Shown here one piece after another: positions 54,640 to 62,690 of a stretch of DNA of 64,000 bases. Made by a program: the position numbers and the translations under genes. Location: NCBI GenBank assembly GCA_009692155.1, contig SHZW01000002.1, positions 62,001 to 126,000 of the forward strand. Reading direction: 5' to 3'. Position 1 is the stretch's first letter. Every line of letters starts with the position of its first letter. This stretch comes from Nitrospiraceae bacterium (GTDB taxonomy: Bacteria > Nitrospirota > Nitrospiria > Nitrospirales > Nitrospiraceae). A model generated the notes under the pieces. That model was not told where the DNA came from and ran no database searches. It saw only the letters and a list, made by a program, of their open reading frames with translations.

Positions 54640-55341
54640 ATGCCATCCAGTGCCATGGGAGCGGTTGCGTCGCTCGGGTTGGTGTCCAAGCTCGTATTGT
54701 TCTCCTTGTTCATCTTTTCCGTCGTGTCGTGGGCCATCATCATCGCGAAATGGAGAGCCTCCAGCGTAGCGGACCGTGAAGAGCAGCAGTTTCTGGGTGC
54801 CTATGCGAGAAGCAAGGATCGGGACGAACTGCGGCGCCAGGCCCGCCGTCTGACGGCCAGTCCGAGCGCGATCGTCTTCCTCGGCATCATGGACCGTCTG
54901 GCGCCTGATCGCGATGGCGAGGCAGCCGGACGCCGGGGAGAATCGGAGGAGCCGCCGCCGCCGGACCGGCAGTATCTCGATCGTGTTATCGGACACGTCA
55001 TGCAAGGCCAGATTTCGAGACAGGAAGCGTACCTGCCGTTTTTGGCGACCACGGGAAACATCACGCCCTTTATCGGATTGCTGGGGACGGTGCTTGGCAT
55101 CATCGACGCCTTCCAGGAAATCGGCAAGATGGGCACCGCTAGCATCGCGGCCGTGGCCCCCGGCGTGGCGGAGGCGCTGGTCGCCACGGCGGCCGGCCTG
55201 CTGACGGCCATTCCCGCCGTGATCGCCTACAATTATTTTCTGACGCGGATCCGCAAGTCGGTCTTTCGCGCCGAATCGTTCAGCATCGAATTCATGAATG
55301 CGCTGCCGGGTCGCGCGAAGCACGCGGGGTCCCGCACATGA
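54640..55341 (+). CDS. tolQ: TolQ/ExbB-family proton channel subunit
   Basis: Inner-membrane subunit that, with TolR, uses the proton gradient to energise TolA-Pal during cell constriction. 233 residues with three helices: VSKLVLFSLFIFSVVSWAIIIAKW, then the conserved TTGNITPFIGLLGTVLGIIDAFQEIGK and SIAAVAPGVAEALVATAAGLLTAIPAVIAYNYF. Overlaps tolR by 4 bases (ATGA). The ATG at 54640 was chosen; a GTG three bases earlier is in frame. Confidence 0.95.
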   Translation: MPSSAMGAVASLGLVSKLVLFSLFIFSVVSWAIIIAKWRASSVADREEQQFLGAYARSKDRDELRRQARRLTASPSAIVFLGIMDRLAPDRDGEAAGRRGESEEPPPPDRQYLDRVIGHVMQGQISRQEAYLPFLATTGNITPFIGLLGTVLGIIDAFQEIGKMGTASIAAVAPGVAEALVATAAGLLTAIPAVIAYNYFLTRIRKSVFRAESFSIEFMNALPGRAKHAGSRT

Positions 55342-55769
55342 TGTTCGATACCCGGCGCCGCCGGTTCCTCGCCGAAATCAACATTATTCCCCTGGTGGAC
55401 GTCGTGCTCGTCCTGTTGATCATTTTCATGGTCACGGCTCCGATGCTCTACCGGGGGATGGACATTAATCTTCCGACGTCCCAAAGCAATACGATCAGAC
55501 CGGACGAACGGCTGGTCCTGACCATCGAACGGGATCAGAAGGTGTATCTGGACAAGGATCAGTTGAGCCTGGAGCAGCTCGAGTTCAAGCTGAAGCAGGC
55601 CAAGCGGCACAATGCGGACGTCTCCATTTACCTGCGGGCCGACCGCGCGGTGCCGTATGGCACGGTGGTGCGGGTGATGGATGAGATCAAGCGGGCTGGA
55701 ATTGAAAAGCTGGGCATGGTGACGGATCCCGCTCCCGGCATGCGAACTCAAGAAGAGCGTATTGAGTAG
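55338..55769 (+). CDS. tolR: TolR/ExbD-family protein
   Basis: 143-residue single-pass protein. LAEINIIPLVDVVLVLLIIFMVTAPMLYRGMDINLP contains the essential membrane Asp of the proton path (PLVDVV). The periplasmic part (LSLEQLEFKLKQA...VSIYLRADRAVPYGTVVRVMDEIKRAGIEKLGMVTDP) is the standard ExbD/TolR fold. Confidence 0.95.
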   Translation: MMFDTRRRRFLAEINIIPLVDVVLVLLIIFMVTAPMLYRGMDINLPTSQSNTIRPDERLVLTIERDQKVYLDKDQLSLEQLEFKLKQAKRHNADVSIYLRADRAVPYGTVVRVMDEIKRAGIEKLGMVTDPAPGMRTQEERIE

Positions 55770-55781
55770 TCGAATTGACGT

Positions 55782-56663
55782 ATGACGGCGGTCTATCCGG
55801 CATGGCTTGATTCAGATGGGGCGGCGTCCTCGTTTGCGCCGATCAAGCGCATGCTGGCCGTGTCGCTGGCCGCGCATCTCCTGTTTCTCGCACTGATGAC
55901 AGGCCTCCGGTTCACGCCGAAAGTCGAGCGGCTGCAGGCCACGCAAGTGACGCTGGTCAGCCTGCCTCAGGCTCAGCCGGAAGCCGCGCCCCCGCCTCCG
56001 GTGGAAGAGGCATCCCCGCCGTCTCCCAAGCCGGCCGCGCCTCCGGCGAGGGCGAGCGCTCCGATTGCCGCGAAGGTTCCGGTGATGCCGTCGATCAAGG
56101 ACAATGTCACGAGGCAGGCCGCGGATAACCGGCTGCGGGACGCCCTGCGGGACATCGAGCGGCTGCCGGAAGCTCCGCGGCTGGGAGAGTACCGCCCGGC
56201 TCCTGCTCCGCCGGTTGCGCAGACCAAGCCACAGGAGAAGCAGCCGTCGCTGTCCGAACTCGCCAGGCAACTGGAGCAGGTGCAGCGCCCGCAGCCGAAA
56301 GCGGCGGTGGCCTCGAAGCCAAAACCGGTCGTGAAACCGGTCACGGCGATTCAGGTGTCTGGCGATGAGTCGGGATTAGGCCGGTACCTGGCCATCGTGC
56401 AGAATAAAATCAGCGAACAGTGGGTGGCCCCGCCGGTGGATGCGGCGGACCGGTCGTACCGGGTCGTCATCAAATTCCGGCTGCACCGGTCGGGCCGCAT
56501 CAGCGACGTGGTGGTTGAACGGGAGTCTGGAAACGGGTATTACGATGATGCCGGGAGGCGGGCCGTGTTGTCGGTGGGACCGCTCCCGTCGTTTCCTCCA
56601 TATGTGACCGAGGAAATGCTGGAGACGCATTTCAGTTTTACGGTGGGTGAGGAGGCGGGATGA
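55782..56663 (+). CDS. tolA: TolA/TonB-like periplasmic linker protein
   Basis: 293-residue protein anchored by one helix (residues about 27-43, MLAVSLAAHLLFLALMTGL). A Pro/Ala/Lys-rich periplasmic arm (about 60-190) leads to a C-terminal TonB-type domain (YLAIVQNKISEQWVAPPVDAADRSYRVVIKFRLHRSGRISDVVVERESGNGYYDDAGRRAVLSVGPLPSFP). Gene order assigns it to TolA. It overlaps tolB by 4 bases. Confidence 0.88.
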   Translation: MTAVYPAWLDSDGAASSFAPIKRMLAVSLAAHLLFLALMTGLRFTPKVERLQATQVTLVSLPQAQPEAAPPPPVEEASPPSPKPAAPPARASAPIAAKVPVMPSIKDNVTRQAADNRLRDALRDIERLPEAPRLGEYRPAPAPPVAQTKPQEKQPSLSELARQLEQVQRPQPKAAVASKPKPVVKPVTAIQVSGDESGLGRYLAIVQNKISEQWVAPPVDAADRSYRVVIKFRLHRSGRISDVVVERESGNGYYDDAGRRAVLSVGPLPSFPPYVTEEMLETHFSFTVGEEAG

Positions 56664-58030
56664 CATCACGAATGACTCGGCGGTCGAAAATTATTGCGGG
56701 CGCAGTGCTCGGTCTCGCCGGCGCCGGCATGCTGGGAAGCATCCTGGAATCGGGTGCGGCGGATGTGTATCTGGAGGCCGCCAGGCCTGACTTCCAGAAA
56801 GTGCCCATCGGGATTCTGGGCTTTCAGGACGGCTCGCTCCCATCACGCCCGGGCAAGGAAGCCGCCGCTGTGCTTGCGGTCGATCTGCGCCGCTCGCAGG
56901 TGTTTGCAGTCGCCGATGCCTCCAAGCTGGGTATTGCGCTGACCGGTCCCAACGCACCGGAAAAACAGAAACTGAAACAGGCGGTCGGGTTGGGCGTCAA
57001 GGTATTGGTCTGGGGCACGATCGGCACGCGCGATCCGGACTATCTCCTGGACCGGTTCGTCTACGACGGCGGCAGCGACGAGATCGGCGCCAGCAAGCGC
57101 TATGTCGGGTCCGCCGCGCTGCTGCGGCAGATCACGCACCGGCTGGCGGATGAACTGGTCGCGCGCTATACGGGCGAACCGGGCATTGCGCGGACGCGGA
57201 TTGCTTATGTCTCGGAACAGAAAGGCGCCCGCGAGCTGTTTATCATGGACTACGACGGGCATGCCCCACGGCAACTCACCTCCGACGGGTTCCTGAATCT
57301 GACGCCGCAATGGTCGCCGGATCGAAAATTTCTGGTCTTCACGTCGTACCAAAGCCGCACGCGACAGAATATCGAGATCGTGGATCTGTCCACCGGAAAA
57401 CGCTCGCCCCTGGTGTCGCTCTCAGGGCTGAATATCACGCCGGCGATGTCTCCGGACGGCGCGAAGCTGGCGTTTGCGACGAGCCAGGACGGCAACTCGG
57501 AAATCTATACGATGGAGATGCAGACCAAGGCGCTGCAGCGTCTGACGGTCCATTCGGCGGGCGATCTCTCGCCGTCCTGGGCGCCGACCGGGAAGGAAAT
57601 CGTCTTCACGTCCGACCGGGGAGGAGGGCCGCAGATATATTTAATGAGCGCCGATGGCTCGAACGTGCGGCGGCTGACCTTCGATGGCGATTACAATGCG
57701 GCGCCGGCCTGGTCGCCTCGCGGCAACTGGGTTGCCTACGTGTGCCGGAGCGAGCAGCGGCAGTACAAGATCTGCCTGATCAGTCCGGACGGGCAAAAAC
57801 GCGCGCAATTGACATCGGGGCAGAGCATCGACGATTCGCCGTCCTGGTCCCCGGATGGGCGGCATCTCGTGTTTAGTTCGACGTCCGGAGGCAAAACGCA
57901 ACTCTACATGATCAACAGCGACGGCAAGGAGATGGAGCCGTTGACCTCGATCGGGTCGCACAACAGCATGCCCGCCTGGTCTTCGGCGGAAATTCAGACG
58001 GTCGATTCTCAACCCACAGAGAAGAAATAA
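56660..58030 (+). CDS. tolB: Tol-Pal system beta-propeller protein TolB
   Basis: 456-residue periplasmic protein. An N-terminal signal and alpha/beta domain (FQKVPIGILGFQDG...ADASKLGIALTGPN) precede a six-bladed propeller of PD40 repeats: RIAYVSEQKGARELFIMDYDG, LTPQWSPDRKFLVFTS, ITPAMSPDGAKLAFATSQDGNSEIYTM, LSPSWAPTGKEIVFTSDRGGGPQIYLM, NAAPAWSPRGNWVAYV, DSPSWSPDGRHLVFSS. Its stop (TAATG) overlaps an ATG. The 3' end from about 57905 is duplicated in tandem downstream. Confidence 0.95.
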   Translation: MTSRMTRRSKIIAGAVLGLAGAGMLGSILESGAADVYLEAARPDFQKVPIGILGFQDGSLPSRPGKEAAAVLAVDLRRSQVFAVADASKLGIALTGPNAPEKQKLKQAVGLGVKVLVWGTIGTRDPDYLLDRFVYDGGSDEIGASKRYVGSAALLRQITHRLADELVARYTGEPGIARTRIAYVSEQKGARELFIMDYDGHAPRQLTSDGFLNLTPQWSPDRKFLVFTSYQSRTRQNIEIVDLSTGKRSPLVSLSGLNITPAMSPDGAKLAFATSQDGNSEIYTMEMQTKALQRLTVHSAGDLSPSWAPTGKEIVFTSDRGGGPQIYLMSADGSNVRRLTFDGDYNAAPAWSPRGNWVAYVCRSEQRQYKICLISPDGQKRAQLTSGQSIDDSPSWSPDGRHLVFSSTSGGKTQLYMINSDGKEMEPLTSIGSHNSMPAWSSAEIQTVDSQPTEKK

Positions 58031-58172
58031 TGTCTGCACCAGATGATCAACAACGACGGCAAGGACATGGAGCTGCTGACCTCAGGCGGATCACACCACA
58101 GCATGCTGGGTTATTTTTGGCGGAAATTCAGACGGTCGACTCTCAACCAAAGGAGGAGAAGTAATGTCCACA
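57905..58172 (+). repeat. Tandem duplication of the tolB 3' end and pal start
   Basis: ATGATCAACAGCGACGGCAAGG (57908) reappears as ATGATCAACAACGACGGCAAGG (58043), and TAATGTCTGCACCA (58028) as TAATGTCCACACCA (58162). The two units are about 134-135 bases each with many substitutions, so the event is not recent. The first copy is the coding end of tolB; the second now separates tolB from pal. Confidence 0.88.
58030..58164 (+). CDS. 44-codon ORF created by the tolB-pal duplication
   Basis: Runs from the ATG overlapping the tolB stop to a TAA that overlaps the pal start, so it is translationally coupled on both sides. The predicted peptide begins MSAPDDQQRRQGHGAADLRR and ends LAEIQTVDSQPKEEK; the last 15 residues match the TolB C-terminus, the rest is the duplicate read in another frame. 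It is probably the old pal start feeding into out-of-frame tolB sequence. Expression is possible, function doubtful. Confidence 0.4.
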   Translation: MSAPDDQQRRQGHGAADLRRITPQHAGLFLAEIQTVDSQPKEEK

Positions 58173-58781
58173 CCAACACGGGAGCGTGATGCGATGAGCA
58201 GAGCCTGCCAGACAATAGGCGCGGTGATGATGGCCGGGTACCTGCTGGTGTCCATGCAGGGGTGCAGTAAAACGGTCGAAGGGACGTCGGGCTCGAAAAC
58301 CACGGAGCAGGGAGTGGTCAAGGCGCCGGTGACCTTGCCGGGCGAGGAGCGGGTGTCCGACGACATCGTGGTGGCGAAGGCCGAGCCGGAAGCCGCCCGC
58401 CAGCGCACGGAGGAAATGAAGCAGGAAGCGGCCGCGACGGCCGGCACGGGGCTGCAGGATGTGTTTTTCGGGTATGACAGCTGGACGATTATCGACGGCG
58501 GCAAGCAAGCTCTCGGGGCGGATGCGCAGTGGCTGAAGGCCAACGGCGGCAAAGCGCTGACGATCGAGGGACACTGTGACGAGCGGGGTACGCAAGCCTA
58601 CAACCTGGTGCTGGGCGAGAGGCGGGCGAAGGCGGTGCGCAGCTATCTGACGGATCTGGGCGTTGATGCCAAGCGGATGGCCGTGGCGTCCTACGGAAAA
58701 GACCGGCCATTCTGCCGCGATCACAACGAGGATTGCTACCAGCAGAATCGGCGCGGCCATCTGGTGCTGCGCGTTAAATAG
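58164..58781 (+). CDS. pal: Peptidoglycan-associated lipoprotein
   Basis: Outer-membrane lipoprotein that holds the membrane to peptidoglycan. 205 residues with lipobox VSMQGC (Cys at about residue 32) and an OmpA-like C-terminal domain: DVFFGYDSWTIIDGGKQALGADAQWLKANGGKALTIEGHCDERGTQAYNLVLGERRAKAVRSYLTDLGVD. The GHCDERGT motif binds diaminopimelate. AAAGGAGGAG precedes the start; a second in-frame ATG lies 30 bases downstream. Confidence 0.95.
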   Translation: MSTPTRERDAMSRACQTIGAVMMAGYLLVSMQGCSKTVEGTSGSKTTEQGVVKAPVTLPGEERVSDDIVVAKAEPEAARQRTEEMKQEAAATAGTGLQDVFFGYDSWTIIDGGKQALGADAQWLKANGGKALTIEGHCDERGTQAYNLVLGERRAKAVRSYLTDLGVDAKRMAVASYGKDRPFCRDHNEDCYQQNRRGHLVLRVK

Positions 58782-58789
58782 CCAGGCAA

Positions 58790-58920
58790 GGGGCCAGTGA
58801 CACGAGGCGCGAGGCACGAGACGTGAGAAAGGGTAGCGAGGTGCGGGGTTGCGCGGGTGCGGGGCAAAGCAACAGAATGGCTTGCCTCGAACCTCGAACC
58901 TCGAACCTGGGACCGAAAGT
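58790..58920. repeat. Iterated-word locus, words GAGGCACGAG and CTCGAACC
   Basis: CACGAGGCGCGAGGCACGAGACGTGAG, then AGCGAGGTGCGGGGTTGCGCGGGTGCGGGG, then CCTCGAACCTCGAACCTCGAACCTGGG. The right units are complements of the left in the GAGG/CCTC core. The right half supplies codons of the signal-peptide region of the following gene. Confidence 0.6.
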
Positions 58921-60016
58921 CCCTAACTTTGCGATGTTGGCCGGCTGCATGCTGATGCTGTCGCTGGCCGGTTGCGCGCAGCAATCGGATCTGGTCAGGC
59001 AGGAGAAGGAATTGACGGCAAAAATCACCAAGCTGGACCAGTCGATCGGCGAGACCAGGGCCAAGTTCAACCAGGAACTGGCGACGCTGCGCGAGGAGGA
59101 ACTGCCGGCTTTTCGAGGGAATCTGGACAAGGGCTCCAACCGGTTCGAGACCATCCAGCGCCGCCTGGACGATGTGGAGAATAAATCGGGGGCACGGCTG
59201 AACGTGATCGAGAAGATTCAGCACGACCAGGCCAACCTCTTGAAGACGGACCGTGATCGCATGCAGGAGGAATTGGCGAAGCTGGCCGAGACGATCGGCG
59301 CGCTGGCCAAGACCGGGGACGCGAAACTGGATGGCCATGACAAGACGCTCGCACAACTCAGTCGCGCGTTGACGGATCTGTCCGCCAGGGTGGACACCGA
59401 CGCCAAACTGACGTCGGATCATCTGGCGGAGGTGAACAAGAGCGTCAGTTCGGTCGCAAAGGCGCTGCACGGCATGGCGGCCCAGGCCGAAACGGTCAAA
59501 GAGGGCAAGTCGTCCAAGAGCGGCAAGCGGGATTCACGTCCCGGAGGATCGTCGGAATCCGGCTCAACCAAGAGTTCGGGACGCGCACCGGCAGGCCCGG
59601 CGCCAACTCCAGCAGTTGTTGCCGCTGAGGGGACGCCGGCAGGCAGCGAGGGGAAGAGTTACGAACAGTCTCTGCAAGCGTTCAAGGACGGCGATCTGGA
59701 AGGGGCGCGAAAGGGATTCTCAGACTTCCTCCAGCGCCATCCGGACTCGAAGCTTGCCGGCAATGCCCAATATTGGCTGGGAGAGTGCTATTATGGGGCC
59801 AAAGACTACGGGCAGGCGATTGCGGCATTCGACCGCGTGCACCGTTCGTATCCCGACAGCGCCAAGGTGCCGGCGGCGATGCTCAAAAAAGGGTTCGCCT
59901 ACGCGGCGCTGAACGACCGCGCGCGTGCCTCGTCTGCGCTGAAGCAGGTCGTGGAGGCGTATCCGAGAAGCCCCGAAGCGACGATGGCAAAAGAAAAATT
60001 GTCTCAACTCCGGTAG
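58877..60016 (+). CDS. cpoB: CpoB/YbgF-type Tol-Pal coordinator, first copy
   Basis: Periplasmic coordinator of outer-membrane constriction with cell-wall synthesis. 379 residues. The N-terminal leader contains a lipobox (MLMLSLAGC), a coiled coil follows (about 50-200), and the C-terminal TPR domain (YEQSLQAFKDGDLEGARKGFSDFLQRHPDSKLAGNAQYWLGECYYGAKDYGQAIAAFDRVHRSYPDS) is the YbgF hallmark. The start is uncertain because the 5' region is an iterated repeat; ATG 58877 gives a basic n-region, ATG 58934 starts directly at the hydrophobic core. Soluble in E. coli; here a lipoprotein is predicted. Confidence 0.88.
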   Translation: MACLEPRTSNLGPKVPNFAMLAGCMLMLSLAGCAQQSDLVRQEKELTAKITKLDQSIGETRAKFNQELATLREEELPAFRGNLDKGSNRFETIQRRLDDVENKSGARLNVIEKIQHDQANLLKTDRDRMQEELAKLAETIGALAKTGDAKLDGHDKTLAQLSRALTDLSARVDTDAKLTSDHLAEVNKSVSSVAKALHGMAAQAETVKEGKSSKSGKRDSRPGGSSESGSTKSSGRAPAGPAPTPAVVAAEGTPAGSEGKSYEQSLQAFKDGDLEGARKGFSDFLQRHPDSKLAGNAQYWLGECYYGAKDYGQAIAAFDRVHRSYPDSAKVPAAMLKKGFAYAALNDRARASSALKQVVEAYPRSPEATMAKEKLSQLR

Positions 60017-60018
60017 CC

Positions 60019-60843
60019 ATGAACGAAGAGAACCCTGCCATGCGCGAACATTCCGTGAGACGCCCGGCCGGTTCGTTTGTCCTGCGCTTTGCGTGCGGGC
60101 TGCTCATGACCGCGTCCGGCTGCGCGAAGCACGCCGATTTTGTCGAAGTGCGGGAAGACCTCCGGACGGTGACCAAGTCCCAGGAGCAGGCGCATAAGCA
60201 GCAAGAGGCGCTGCAGCGGCGGTTGCAAGCCCTCGAATCCAAGAAGGGCGGGGAGGCCGGGAAGGATGCGGCGGCGCTCAAACCGCAGATGGACGAGTTG
60301 CAGGACCGCTTGAAGCTGGTCGACGGCCGGCTGGCGAATCTGGAAAGCGCGCTCCGGCCGATGCCCGCAAAACCGGATGGCACGGCCGGCGAGCCAGCCC
60401 GCCAGTCCAAACCGGCGGCCATGGCGCCTCGTGCCGAGCCTGTGCTTCCGCTACCCGGCACGCCGGACATCTCTCCCACGTCCGCCTATAACCTGGCGTA
60501 TAACGACTACCTCAGCGGACGGTATGAATTGGCCGTCGTCGGGTTCCAGCGGTTTCTGCAGGATTTCCCGTCCACCTCGCTGGCTCCGAACGCGCAGTAC
60601 TGGCTGGGCGAATCGTATTACAGTATGAAAGACTACGTCCGGGCCATGCAGGCGCTTGAAAAGGTCGTAGCCGACCATCCGCACAGCGAGAAAGTCGCGG
60701 CGGCGCTCTACAAGCTGGGGTTGGCATCGGCGGAAACTGGCAACACGAACAAAGCGCGCGAATATCTGAAACGCGTGCTCCAGGATTACAAAGATTCCAA
60801 CGAAGCCAAGCTGGCGAAGGGCAAGCTTGCGGAACTGCGATGA
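60019..60843 (+). CDS. CpoB/YbgF-type protein, second copy
   Basis: 274-residue paralogue of the preceding gene. Lipobox-like LMTASGC follows a hydrophobic leader; a coiled coil (VTKSQEQAHKQQEALQRRLQALESKK, about 50-120) and a C-terminal TPR block (AYNDYLSGRYELAVVGFQRFLQDFPSTSLAPNAQYWLGESYYSMKDYVRAMQALEKVVADHPHS) match YbgF. The two genes are separated by 2 bases and share the AQYWLGE-YY-KDY wording. Both follow pal, so the operon carries two coordinators. Overlaps mutL by 4 bases. Confidence 0.88.
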   Translation: MNEENPAMREHSVRRPAGSFVLRFACGLLMTASGCAKHADFVEVREDLRTVTKSQEQAHKQQEALQRRLQALESKKGGEAGKDAAALKPQMDELQDRLKLVDGRLANLESALRPMPAKPDGTAGEPARQSKPAAMAPRAEPVLPLPGTPDISPTSAYNLAYNDYLSGRYELAVVGFQRFLQDFPSTSLAPNAQYWLGESYYSMKDYVRAMQALEKVVADHPHSEKVAAALYKLGLASAETGNTNKAREYLKRVLQDYKDSNEAKLAKGKLAELR

Positions 60844-62591
60844 GTGTCGCCAGCGGCATCGGGAAAATCCGGGTGTTGCCGGGTGAGGTCATCAGCCGGA
60901 TCGCAGCCGGCGAAGTGGTCGAACGGCCGGCGGCCGTCGTCAAGGAACTGATCGACAACAGCCTGGATGCCGGCAGCACGCGCGTGACCGTCGACGTCAC
61001 GGACGGCGGGCGGCGATCGATCCGTGTCAGCGACGACGGCGAAGGCATGACGCCGGCCGACGCGCCGCTTGCCTTCCAGCGCCACGCCACCAGCAAACTG
61101 CGATCCGAGCACGATCTGTTCACTCTCCGGACCCTGGGATTTCGCGGCGAAGCCCTGCCGTGCATCGCGTCGGTCTCGAAAGTGCGGCTGGTCACCGCCT
61201 GCCGGACGGAACCGGTCGGCACACGGTTGCTGCTCACCGGAGGCGCGCTGACGAAATGTGAAGAGACCGCCGCCGCGCCCGGCACGCAGATCGACGTCGA
61301 AGAACTGTTCTTCAACACGCCCGCCCGCAGGAAATTTCTCAAAACGACGACGACGGAGTTCTCCCACATCTGTCAGGCCGTCCAGCAGGCCGCGCTGGCC
61401 TGGCCGGGCACGCGATTTCGTCTGACGCACAACGGACAGGATGTTGCGGACTATCCGGCGGCGGTTTCGCGGCGTGACCGGATTTTACAGGTCTATGGGA
61501 TGCGATTCGTGGAACAGGCGGCGGTCGTGTCCGGGGAGCGCGCCGGGATACGGGTGGAGGGGTTGACGATCCAGCCGATGCACAGCCGGGCCGGCCGAAA
61601 TCCACAGGAACTCTTTGTCAACCGGCGTGCCGTCAAGAACGCCGCGGTGTCGCATGCGGTCTATGACGCATACGGAACCTATCTGGCGAAGGGGCAGCAT
61701 CCGCAGTTCGTGCTGTTCCTCGATGTGGATTCCGAGCGGGTGGATGTCAACGTGCATCCGACGAAGCGGGAGGTGCGGTTCGCCGACCAGGATCTGGTGT
61801 TCCAGGCGGTGCGGCAGGCTGTCCGGGCGGCCATCGGCGCGGAGGCGAAGCCGGAGGCCGTCACCAGGCACTGGTCATTCGTTGATCGTGAACCGATGTC
61901 GTCTCAGGCAATGCCGGGGTTGGATCAACAGATGCTGACCGGAATGGCCGGCGGGATGCAGCCGGCCGGCAGCACGGTGCAGGAATCGTCCCAGGCCTAT
62001 CCGGCCGGAGTGGAACGGGACATCATCCCGTTGGGACAGCTCAGCCGGACCTATCTTGTGGCACAGGTGGGATCGGAGTTGCACGTCATCGATCAACACA
62101 CGGCGCACGAGCGGGTGCTGTTCGAACGGCTGTGCCGGGCCCGACTCGGTCAGGCGCTGCCGGCTCAGCCGTTGCTGATTCCTGAAACGATCGACGTGCC
62201 TGCGCAGCACGCCGTGCTGCTACAGCGGCATCTGCCCGAGCTGGAACAGGCCGGGCTGACGATCGAACCGTTCGGTGCACATACGTTCGTCATCCGCGCC
62301 GTGCCGGCGTTGCTGAAACCGCTCGATTATGCCGCGCTGGTGCTGGATCTGGTGGACGATCTGTCGCAGTGGAACCAGACCTCGCCTCTGGAGACGCGGC
62401 TTCGCTCCGTGATGGCGTCCCTGGCCTGCCACGGGGCGGTGCGTGCCGGCCGCGCGATGGAACTGCCTGAAATCAAGCGGCTGATCGAAGAGTGGGTGGA
62501 CGAAGGCCTGCCGACCACCTGCCCGCACGGACGACGCGTGGCGTTGCGCCTTCCCGAGGACGAGCTGGCGCGCATCTTCGGCAGAGCGTAA
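60840..62591 (+). CDS. mutL: DNA mismatch repair protein MutL, endonuclease type
   Basis: 583 residues. The GHKL ATPase part has ELIDNSLDAGSTRV, DDGEGM and TLGFRGEALPCIASVS, and the transducer follows. The C-terminal domain contains DQHTAHERVLFE, matching the DQHx2Ex4E-type metal motif of nicking MutL proteins, with Thr replacing the usual Ala, and ACHGAVRAGRAM and CPHGRRVALRL further on. These mark a MutL with its own endonuclease activity, as in bacteria without MutH. It is coupled to the tol-pal genes and followed by miaA. Confidence 0.95.
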   Translation: MSVASGIGKIRVLPGEVISRIAAGEVVERPAAVVKELIDNSLDAGSTRVTVDVTDGGRRSIRVSDDGEGMTPADAPLAFQRHATSKLRSEHDLFTLRTLGFRGEALPCIASVSKVRLVTACRTEPVGTRLLLTGGALTKCEETAAAPGTQIDVEELFFNTPARRKFLKTTTTEFSHICQAVQQAALAWPGTRFRLTHNGQDVADYPAAVSRRDRILQVYGMRFVEQAAVVSGERAGIRVEGLTIQPMHSRAGRNPQELFVNRRAVKNAAVSHAVYDAYGTYLAKGQHPQFVLFLDVDSERVDVNVHPTKREVRFADQDLVFQAVRQAVRAAIGAEAKPEAVTRHWSFVDREPMSSQAMPGLDQQMLTGMAGGMQPAGSTVQESSQAYPAGVERDIIPLGQLSRTYLVAQVGSELHVIDQHTAHERVLFERLCRARLGQALPAQPLLIPETIDVPAQHAVLLQRHLPELEQAGLTIEPFGAHTFVIRAVPALLKPLDYAALVLDLVDDLSQWNQTSPLETRLRSVMASLACHGAVRAGRAMELPEIKRLIEEWVDEGLPTTCPHGRRVALRLPEDELARIFGRA

Positions 62592-62690
62592 TGCGTGATG
62601 CGTAATGCGTAATGAGTGACGAGCGACGAGTGAGTGGGACAGCAATGAAGAAGCAATCTTTACCCATCACGGATCACGCATCACGATTCA
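62590..62690. repeat. Iterated-word quasi-palindrome, word GTAATGCGTGATGCG
   Basis: TAATGCGTGATGCGTAATGCGTAATGAGTGACGAGCGACGAGTGAGTG on the left; CATCACGGATCACGCATCACGATTCACGG on the right, the latter inside the 5' part of miaA. Same family as 25523 and 54232. Confidence 0.75.
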
